Below, in pieces: positions 48,201 to 59,700 of a stretch of DNA of 64,000 nt. Numbering within the stretch: position 1 is the stretch's first letter; each line of letters begins with the position of its first letter. The notes beneath the pieces were generated by a model. It did not search any database. It was not told the origin of the DNA and worked only from the letters and a program-made list of their open reading frames with translations. This DNA is from Setaria digitata (Eukaryota > Nematoda > Chromadorea > Rhabditida > Setariidae). The stretch spans positions 124,001 through 188,000 of the forward strand of contig RCAB01000043.1 in assembly GCA_003640385.1 (NCBI GenBank). Direction: 5' to 3'. Made by a program: the position numbers and the translations under genes.

Positions 48201-51200
48201 CTCACTGCACCTGGCCTTCCATTCCTCCTTTTTGACATGAGACACATTTTGTGGTTTTTTCAATTATACCTTCACTACTTTCCTAAATAGGACCTGTTAT
48301 TTCTATGACAGAACAGCAGTAAGAAACATGCACTGAGACAAATTTCATATACAAAAGTGTGAAATGCAGGGATTTCAGTAAAATTTGAATTCTTATGGTT
48401 TGTGCAAAACAAAAAAGAAAAAACAAACAAACAAAAATAGAAACAACGTAAAGCAGGGTAAACATGAAGCATCAAAATCATTACCACAAATCTCACAATC
48501 CTTCCAGTGTTATTTACGAACCAGTATGGCGCATACAACTCAGCATCAAGTTTACGATGTCCAACTGTCCAGTGAACACCAAGATTCTTAAACATAAAGA
48601 TTAAAACTATTTTCAATGAAATCTCATTCAGCAAACTCGAGATACTTCATTTCTTCCAAATGTTTCATTAAAATTGTCTCAATAATGATGAAATTAAACT
48701 TGCCAGAACTTTCTCACTGGATGTAAGTGTGACAACCATTAAATCCTGGTGTTCCACAGGAAAAAGCATCTCCGCCACATAAGAATCTCCACGATAATTT
48801 ATCTAAATAAATACAAAAAAAATTTGGCTATAATTAAATAATAATTTAGGCCTTAACAAAACTAGAAAACAATGTGAGTTCAGTATATACATGATCAATA
48901 AGATAGTTTAAAAAAGGATTTTTTTGGAGGCTGATACGGTAAAGATACTTCAAAACTGAGATTTTGCCCAGGAATGACGTTCAGTGAAACTTCTTCACCT
49001 CCAGATAAGCTCTTTTGTACCTAAAATTGACAAAAGCTATTAAACATTCTTTTCAAACATCTTATTACAACAAGATTAAAAGAACTATACTTTTGTAGGC
49101 AACTAACTTGATGTTGGTGAAAGCATAGGTCATAATAAACTTTTCTAATTCAAGCAAACTAGAGATAACAGGTTGATACAATATAACTCACCGGAGAAAT
49201 AAGTCGCACAGGAAAAGGCAAGAAATTATGCAGAGTAAGAGGAGAGAAGATGTGAACTATATAACAACTGTCGTCTAAGTTCCTACTTCGTTCTGCTTTC
49301 AACAGTACTTCCTCAATTACCAGAGCTACGAATAAGCCTTGTTTCATATCTTCTGACAGATCACATCGCACTATGTATCGTGTTTTGTCATTAAATTTAT
49401 TCCAACAAATTGATTCATTGCTCATTTCGTAGCTGAAATGACGAAAATCACGACCTGATTAATAATGTTAAGAATATCGAAACAAAGACACAGAAACCAA
49501 CGTATCATCTTGAGGTTTGATGAATAATTCGCCAGTAGCTGTGTATAACAATGGTAGAGCAATATCAAGTGGTTCACCATCTGTTTCTGCGATACCACAG
49601 AAATCAAGCCGTCCATTGCGCATTGAATAAATTTCGAATGGTATATCCAAGTGATTTACAAACTGAAGTCAAATACTAATAAGCAATTACAATTATTATT
49701 AGAAAATTGTCCCTCGACAAAATTAAATTCAACTTGAATGTGCATATCACAAAGGAGTGGAAAAATTACCAACAATTAGGCTTAGTCCTGTGAATAAAAT
49801 GTACAGAGCAGAAGAAAAAACTATGTTTTCTTCGAGTATTAAGGGTCAGGATATAAAATCTATAGTTTTTCTTCAGAATGCTTGATAAATTTACACCTGC
49901 ACTGTAGAATGAACATAAATAAGTTGTCGCAGATTTTCCACTTTTGTTTCTACAACTACTTTCCACTGTTTTCCATCATCACTTTTCATTGGGAGCTCAA
50001 AGGTTCTCGATTCGGATCTCATTACATTTATCTGCATTGTATGAGGTGAAATGCTCAACATTTAAAGAATGAAGATATAAAAATTAATGAACACCATTAG
50101 GTTCAAAAAATTCACAAAATGATTTGTTGAAGCTCACATATCTTTCAGTATTTAGTTCATCAAAAATGAGACGTAGTTCAGCTTTTTTCGTCATCTGGCT
50201 TTCTGTGAGACCTATCTTTTCGTTGGGATCCACAGGAACATTTAAATCAACAAAAGTGCATGGTGTCGCGTCTACTGGTTGACCAGCAACACTAACCTGG
50301 AAAATATCTCAGGGTAAAAAGGAAAAAAAAAATAAAAAACATAAAAAATATATCAGTAGGGAAATACAGGAATTCTTTCTTACTCTTTATGATGTGTTGT
50401 TAAAGCTCACTGCATGAAGTAGTGCTGCAAAAATTAAAAATACATAGAGAGAAAAGAAGCTTTAATTAAAAAAGTCGGAAGCTCTTACGACCAGATAATA
50501 TCTTACAATCATTGTTTCTGTGTTGCCGACTTTGACTGAAATACCAGTACTGTTGAATATCAAATATTTACTGCTGCCTGGAAAAGTCCGTCCTACAGGT
50601 GGTGAAATCAACTTGGCTGCTCTCTCAAAAGAATCCATTAGCTGGTAAGACAGTAATATTAATGATTTCGTTATTGTTATGTTCAGCATTTCTGTTGCTT
50701 TCATATCAATTGTTCGTTGTGGAAGTGGCGATGCCCCATTCAATGTTAACTCATCTTCACCATGAGTTCGCAACTGAAAAGATTTCATTTTTTTTTTTTT
50801 TTTTTTTAATATCATTCTGATATTCCATATGAAGATATAACGTATTTGTAGCGAAAAGAGAAAGACAAGTGTGGCAAACGATTTTTTCTCCAAGTTACAC
50901 TACAGACATCTTGAGAAACCTAGAATAGTTTTTGATATACTCCTACAGATTTTGAGGGATCCGCTTCCCAGCTTTGGAACATATTTGTAGCGGAAAGAAA
51001 AAACAACTGTACATCAATTTTTTTTTTTTTTATAAGATAATGTCACGAGATAACACAAAGCATTACGTATTATCGATAGAAAGCAGAGATTTGATAACCT
51101 ATTATTCCTCCCCTTATTTCTCAATCACATCTTTAAAAAAGGAAGGAGGAAAAATTATGTATTATGTTTTCATACTTCGGCTTTTAAAACCCAGCTCCTC

Positions 51201-53664
51201 CAGACGTTGTCTCCTACTTCAACTGGTTCAACGATAGGCTCCCAAACACAGAATGTTTCATTGTAATATGAAATCTGAAATTCACATTTTTGCCCTTTTT
51301 TAAAAAAAAATTTTTCCAGCGGTACTGTTTCAAATCATGCTTCTATTGAACAGTCAAGCATCTTATTTTTGTAAATAAACAATGTACCAGCTTAACAAAG
51401 AAAATTGATAGACTACCTGAAACTGTAAGTCGGCATCAACGGCCAACAGTGTACTCCATTGCGATGCAGCGATTTTCGCTGAACTTTCCAAAAGCACCAT
51501 TGGTACTGTCCTGTTACTTACACCAGCTTCCAAAGTGACAATAAGCGATCCCATTGTAATGATTCCCTGTAAAATTTAAAATACTGCCACGAAATAGAAC
51601 TTTTTAGGATAGATACAATAAAGGTGAGAAAATAATCCTGGAAAAATGGCTTTTCAGATCCTTCTCAGTTAGCAGACGCTAGAGCTTTATAACTTCCAGA
51701 AGTTTTTTTTTTTTTTTAGATTTTTCTCAAGTGATAGACGCTGCAGTTTTATTTTTATTCATAGTAATACACGCTACCTCCATCATCTTTCTACTTCTTT
51801 TTTAAAATGTCTTTTCCATCTTTATTTACCATTTGCAAAAATTGTTACACCACAGAAAAAAAAAAAAAATCCAGAAATGTCTACCATTTGAATATTTTTT
51901 AGAATCTTTAGAAAAGAATGTTTTTTTTTTTTTCTGATAAAACTGATTTACAGTAAACCCAAATTACCTGTTGTTCGTGACCAACAGTAGCGACAACATC
52001 CACAGCACATTCATAATCTTCTTGTTCTGCCTCTGGTACATTAAACCACCAATGCTTGTTCTTGTCGATTTTACGTTTCTCCCAATAATTAGGATATTTT
52101 TTAAGCACTGGCTTCCGTGCAGTAAGTGAATCTTCCTGCAGCATCTTCACTTCAAGAAAAACACGAGTGGATGATAAGATTAATACCATCCTCAGACTTA
52201 GTTACTCATCTATCACAGATTCTGCTTCTTAATCAAGAACTACTTAATTTCACTTGAATAGAAATTTAAACTCTAACTATAAATAAAAAGTGAAAGTAGT
52301 ATGAAAAAATTCACATTAACATTAGTTGCCGATAAAAAATTTGAAGAAACAGCACTCAGCAAGCGTATTATAGCGGGAGATATTTTCAGATACAGTTGTC
52401 CAATATGTATCACAAAATTTTCAGACATCGTTTTTTGTTCCATTGTTAATCGAATATCAATATCCGTACGCTTTAATACCTAAAATGTTATTAGAGGAAA
52501 CAAAAGCAATGCAAATATTTTCCGTTTTCGAAATAATTAGAATCTTTTAAGGTAGCTGAAAGCGGCAAAATTGATCCGAAAGAAAAAATTTCTATTTCAG
52601 CTCATTTCGATATTTTCACATGACGTTTTCCAATTAGGACAATACCTGATAAGGAATCTTGTCACGTTTCGACTTCAAATAGTAAGTGCTTATGATCTGC
52701 AAATTTCTAATACCACCAACCATAACTTGCTTCGCACTGTCCTACAAATAATTCGAAATTTTTCAAAATACTGCCTTCAATTCTCAGAAAAACCAAACAT
52801 CAACGAACCCTATTCGGTGCTACTAAAGTCGTAATGCATTTGATAATGGTACTCTCCAAGTTCACAGGTATACTTTTCACAGTCAAACAACGACGCTACG
52901 AACTGATGAGCATAAGATTTCAATTTTTACCGGTTCTACTTTGAGATCGACATTAAACGATAGAACTAATGCTTGTGAGTTCTCAGGGTTGAGAGCATCT
53001 TCTACCAGCAAAATTTCTGCTTCATGCATCGTGCAGTTCATTTTCATCGTGACTAGAAAAGAATCAAAGTTTTCACTTTGGGAAGCACAACGAACCATTT
53101 TAATATGTTCTAATATGTCCCTTAAATAAGTGCAATTTAAATAACCTTGGTAATTTGAAAAACATTTGCCATGAATTACTTCGAGTAAACGATAGATCAT
53201 CTTTCCAACTACTGGTAGGATACTTTATCCCACTTAAAACAAGACAGAGATTTTGAGAGATGTAATTGATGATATTATCACGAGAAATTTTTAAAAAACT
53301 AACCTGCTGATGGAATCGTTTCTGTTTTTTCTTTATTGTGTGCTATATTTGGAATATTTACTTTTTCAACCTCTCTGACTAACTCTTCGGGTGTTTTTTT
53401 CACAGTAAAGAAGTTCACCAATGCCCCTAGAAATTCTGGGCAAAGGCACAAGTAGAAAGGCGACGATGAGAAGGTAACTGCAAAGTGTGGCAACCATTTA
53501 ATGATAAGAAAAGCACAAAAATTCCATAGAAAGTTTTATCTATCCATCTATATCTATATCTATATATACCATATACATATATATATGTATATAAAATATA
53601 AACATAACTATATATATATACATATATATAGTTATGTTATATATACATATATATATATAGTTAT

Positions 53665-53702
<38 letters not shown>

Positions 53703-56700
53703 ATAGATGGATAGATAATGTGGATTAATTACAAACAATAATAATAACAACAATAATAATGATATTACTATATATATAAATATATAGTAATATCTATATC
53801 TATATATATATATATATATAGTTATATTCCGCAATTTGGGGTAAGAAAGAAAGGATGTGCCGAAATAATTCAAAAAAATATTATTAATCATTGAAATGGG
53901 TATCCATCAATTATTATTATTATTGTTTGTAATTAATCCACACAAATATTGATAAGCCATGAAGAAAAAAACGAAACAAACTGATTTTGTCGCCCGCTTC
54001 ACTAGCTTGGTAACGAGCTGCGACAAACTCTTGATGAATTTTTCCAGCACTATCTGCCTGTAAAATACCATAAAATCAGACTAAGCTGAGGATTTCCTAC
54101 AACAATTATCAGTCTTGAATTTCTATGACAATGGGGAATAGTTAGAGAAAAAAGAATATCAGTCGGATATACTCCCTTTACAGATAAATGAACAGTTTTT
54201 TTGTATCTGTTTCCTGAAGATCTTATCCCACATATTATTCGCCCTAAATCATTGGAAATATAACAGAGGAAACACTTAAAAGTTCATCACAAAATTAAAT
54301 TATGATATTACAAAACTTTTTTCACCTTTTTATCTAATAATCTTCGTGTTTCGGTTCTTTTGCTTCTCTCATCCTCCATAACAAAAACCTCCAGACTTAC
54401 AGCCACGTCCAATTCACCATTTTCCGCTTTCGAACCACTCAACTTTATTTTTTTCAACCTCACTGACGCAAAACCTGCTGTCTTTTTTCGAGCTATCTCA
54501 CCTTTTGAATTTTCCTAAATAATGACAACAAACAGAGTGATTCCATTATAACAAAAATTGATACAATTTCAATCACTCCATGTGTTTGCTCATTTTTTTC
54601 AGTGAAGGAAAGCCTATATATATTTAGCACGCAATTTTGGTAATAAAAGATTCCAGGAGATCTCGACACCAAATAAAAAGAGATAAATCATCTCAGTTCT
54701 TTGAAACGGAAATAATATCAAAAATATCAAACCTATGTAACTAAAAAAATTTTTTCATAAACACAGACCAAATTTGAGGAACCACGATATAAAAGTGCGG
54801 CGACCTCGTCCAGTTTAAAACTAAAAACAAGTGATTTTGCCACAGAATCATTTAGTGAACTTCTACTACTTTCTGATGGAGCTCTTTCAATCGATTCCTG
54901 CGATTCCTGCCTCTTCTCAGCAACACTTTTTTCCCGCCGAATTGACGGATTTAAGGATGGTGAAAACTCCGGCGATAACTGGTTACCTTCTGCCAAGTTA
55001 CCACTTAGTGTTTTCAAAAGTGTTGCATAATCTTCTTCTGTCATGCCCATCTAAATTTATGCTATAAAAAGCGACTGCCTTTCCTTTCATGAAGTACATC
55101 ATGAGAGACAACCTAAGTAAGAGAATTTCACTCGCAATAACAAAAAGCTTTTTTTCAATTCATATTTCAACATTCAAAAATTCTGAATAATTTCATGAAC
55201 CTTAGCAATGTTTAGAAAAGCCATTTTCCTTTTTGTTCGAGCAATTTTATAAAAAAGCTATAAAGAACATTTTATCTCACTATAATTACCTGTTTCCATA
55301 TGATTCCGACGTTCGACTTAATATTATTTCCGAAGATGAAGAAATTCCTACGAAAAATCAAAAGAGGATCTGAAAAACTTCGCCACCTTTTTCTCCTCTG
55401 TTATCAAAAAAAATTACCTCAATAATGGGTAGATGAGCATCAAGGAGCGTCTGTGGGGCTGTTCTATACCAATCAAAAGATAAATTACGATAAATTAGCA
55501 ACGAAAACGTGACCGGCTTTAAGATCTGACAGGTGGATAATACTTCACAATCTTCCGAAAGAAGTGCACTGGAATGCAGGATATTAGCGAAAAATAACAA
55601 AAGACAAAAATATGATTCTAAAACAAAGGTGTAACTTGAATACTTCGGAATACTTCCAACAACATCAAGTACAGGAGCTAAAACATTTTTTTTTCTGGGA
55701 TTCCAACATTTGGTGCACAAAAACCATACTCTTCATTTAATGTCATTTTGTGATTATATTTAACCACTCAAAAATTTAGTGTTTCATGGCCTTTCTTCAA
55801 AAAAATTTCTTTGAATTATTATGTATGGAAAAAATATAAAACCTTACATCCCAAAGCATACATCGGTTAAGATGATTTGCATTGAGTCAATAATTGCCCT
55901 CCTTTCATGCTGCGCTGCGGAGACTGCATTAACAGCAGTAAGCTTACCTAAAAAAACAATTACTTCAAGCAGGATCACTGAAAAGTTTTTTGGCTACTGT
56001 AAATTACTGTTGCACATTTTGGAGCTTATAACAAACTACATCAAAACTGCAGCATCTAGCTCAAAAAAAGAAGTCGAATCATAAAAATACCAAAATCAAT
56101 AAAAATGGCATTCAACGACATAGAGTTCTTTGGCACCAAAATTGTGGGCGCTGCAAGCTCAATATCCAAACCAATTTTCAAAGGTGACTCTTCCATAAGA
56201 TGTTTAAATCTTTGGGCAGCTTGTGATGCCTTTTCCGATGCATATGACTGCGCCTGGGCTGCCACTTGTGCTGCTTCGAGTTGAAATGGAAGAGCAAAAC
56301 GCTGAAAGCAATGAGAAGGGAATGAATAGCAAATAACTAAATAACTGTGTCTTAACAAGCCATTTTTCTAAGGTTTTGAATTCTAAATCACATTCAGATT
56401 ATAACAGTCAAATATCATCCTTAGAAGAATTGAAAGAAAAATATTTTCAAGCTAAAATGATACAGATATCTCAAAAACGGAACTTCTTGCTTTACCTAAA
56501 TAAGCAGGATTTATAAGCAACTTTTAAGATGCGGAAAACTTACTTTCATTCTTTCAAGCCAAAGGAAAAGAAGGACGAAACGCAAACGTGCGAAACGGCA
56601 TTTAATGAAAAAATCGAGATCAGAAGGTTGCATATGCTCCCTCTCAGCTTCCGTACGATTGTACTGTTTTAAACTAAAGGACAACATCTCGTTTTCTTCA

Positions 56701-59700
56701 TCACAAAGCGCCAATAAATGCGTATGCACTGTTGTTTCAGTACGATCTTCCATCGCTATCATTTTGACTCCACCTTCTATCTCCATTGTTCTCTGCATTT
56801 TTCAACGATTTTTCCAGAATTATGGGCATAACAAAGAAAGTTTAGACGGATATACATCCAATTCACCAATTTAAATGTATTCTAAAACAAACCACCCGCA
56901 TTGTTATAGCGACTTGCACAACACTAATGCTAAGAGCAGTATCCAAGCATTTCGTTGAGCCAACATAAACTGATAAAGCATCAAAAACAACATTGACATG
57001 TAATTTGACGATTAAATCATTTCGGGTTTGTGCCAACTGCCGTTCACGTCGTGCATGGCTTAATTTGAGCGATTCAGAAGCAGAAGGCTTAGCCACGCTG
57101 TAAAACATTATTTTTAAACATTGAACTATTTTCCTTACCACTATATTTGATAACTCTTTCAATTAATAGCTCCATAGTTTTGGAGATTGGAAATCTACTG
57201 ACAATCAATACTTCTTCCAGGAAGAAATTAATGAGATGAATTAAAGAAAGAATATCATGAGTTTCTTTACTGTACAGAACAAATTAAAGCTTACTCTTTC
57301 AGTGATCTTAGTATTTTATATGTGACTCTTTATAAGAAACTAAACACCGNGTAAGCTTTCAGTGATCTTAGTATTTTATATGTGACTCTTTATAAGAAAC
57401 TAAACACCGCAAAATTTCGAGAAGTAAGAATGGTGGGACTGACTCTAATACAGTAATTAGTTACACTCGTTAATAAACAGTTAAAAAAAAAAACTCGTTC
57501 TGAAAACTATTAATAACGACCTTTGTTGACTTGAAGATCGCGAGAGCAGCATTTTTTTTTCCACAGGCACTGCCGCATCAACAAAGAGGACGCCAGCACC
57601 ACCCTGACCTTGCATCCGTTTATCTTGTTTTTGCAACTCAGCAATCTTTGCTTGAAGCGCTTCAAAATATCGTTTCAGACCGATTAGCGCATCCTTAAAT
57701 GTAACTGCAATCATTTCTAGTTCAAAATACATACATATATTCACATATTTCATTGTTAACAGTGAAACACAATTACGCTCCCCAATATAAGGTTACTATA
57801 GTGAGAGAGAATAAACCTGATGCAGTGACACAATCATTGTTTTGAAAGAAATATCGATCGTCTGCTCCGTAGATTTGTACTCGGTTGCGAAGAATGGACT
57901 CTCCTTATTTGCCTACAAACATAAACAAAATAAGTTGCTTGATCTGAAGGAAATTTTATAGAAAACAGCACTTCAAATACTCTTTTATGTCAAAAGTTTA
58001 TTAAAAGCTAATGTAACTCGAGTGATGCGAATAGAAACAGTAGTGATTAGAGCAAAATTATGAAAAATTTTAACCTGTATATACTTAAGTTGAAGCAAAT
58101 TTCGATCATTACTGCGAGTACTGTCAATGACAAACAAAGTGTCGCGCCCAGGAATCAGACTTTTATACTGTGGCTGTTCGAATGTTAAATCACCTAAATA
58201 AGCCACTGCAACCATATCAAATGTACGCATCTGTAAGCCACAACCCAAAGATTTGATTTGAATGGATAAAAACACTGTATCCGGAGTGCCAATGACAATT
58301 TCAACCTGCAAAACTGACTCCACTAATTCTTTTGGCAAACTGCAGTGCCATTATTTTAGAAATTCTTAGACTGCAGATGAATGAAGATGAAGATCAAAAA
58401 GCAGCAGATGAAACAAATCAGGTAATTTCGTTAAGCTATCATGCTTTAGCAGAATACAGAAATAAAAAAAGTTTGCACCCGTTTCAACGTAAAGTTCAAG
58501 TCGACTTGAATTTGCTGAACATCAGCCTTCTTTTCTTCCAGCTTCTCGGATCCTTTCTTTTGAACCCGCAGACTTTCTTCCGTTTCTGAGATTTCATTTG
58601 CTTCCATGATAGCGTGGATTTTTGCCAAGTCTTTAATTCTTGCTTTCTCAAACTAAGAAAAAAATCATGTATCATATATCATGATATAATTTTTAAGGAT
58701 CACAGAACTGGGACATCACCAGCTGTCACAACTATTCTCAAGCTCATGAAAGACTGCTATTGCGTAAATTATATATGTGCAAAAATACCTCAACCGGAGG
58801 AGTTGTACCCAATGCATCAATTTCTTTTTCAGGAGCGGGAGTAGGAATGCTCAATATCAATTTTATAAGTTCCAATAAACGGACATCGGATATCGCTATG
58901 ATAATATCAGGTAATTCACCCATTATCTTCATCCTGAACATACTTTCGTCCAATCAGAATGAAGAGAAATGCTAAACTTCGCTTGTGAATTTTTTAATGA
59001 TTAAAAAAGGTGGGAGTTAACCACAAATGTGTTGCCTCTGGTTTAAACGGCTAAAGAAAAATGAATATCGAGAAGCACTGAAATTAATAAACAGAAATAC
59101 GAAATATCGTTCCTATCAGAAATGAGCATAGTGTTGTATAGGCTACAAAAATGAAATAAATTCATTCAAAACCCACAGATTTTCTTCCGTTTCTGAGATT
59201 TCATTTACTTCCATGATAGAGTGGATTTTTGCCAAGTCTTTAATTTCTGCCTTCTCAAACTAAGAAAAAAATCATGTATCATATATCATGATATAATCAG
59301 GTACGGAAATTTACTTGGGCAATTGTAAATCGTCTATAGATGATTTATGAAAGGCGACATTCAATCCAGTCGGCTGCAACAAATGAAAATCTGATTTTGG
59401 TTCCAATTTAGCATTCATTCCACTTTGATAGCTGTCCGAGAATATCAGCTGCATATCAGTTAACTTCACAGAAAATTTATCGTACGCACGGTTTAGCAAC
59501 TCCGTACGGCGATCTGTTTCCTACAAATTGAACAGTAACCGCAGCGAAAAAAAAAAATTCTTTGATCTCCTCATTAAGAGTCACCTATTTTATTTAAGTA
59601 ATTGGAAAATGATTACACCAAAGAACTCTAAAAACTTCAAAAACAGGAAGACAACAGTATTTCCGCACTATACAAAGAGAGTTCAAAATTACATTTTCTT

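Larger units (their letters stand above)
53304..57693 (-). other. vps-13: vps-13 segment 3: groove body and linker (residues 903-1513)
   Basis: Exons 57521-57693, 56896-57097, 56544-56792, 56091-56301, 55848-55947, 55418-55568, 55290-55316, 54769-55050, 54326-54514, 53982-54057, 53304-53477. Landmarks: [78 protein letters not shown], a Ser/Glu-rich loop ([20 protein letters not shown]), [20 protein letters not shown] and [20 protein letters not shown]. One exon (55,290-55,316) is only 27 bases. Several acceptors end in AAG rather than CAG or TAG. The intron before the last exon carries the AT-rich inverted-repeat block. Confidence 0.9.

Noticed and set aside
50900..50990. Possible extra vps-13 exon containing SWEADPSKS
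   Set aside because: The neighbouring exons join directly in phase 0. This ORF needs phase 2 on its left side and has no matching donor.
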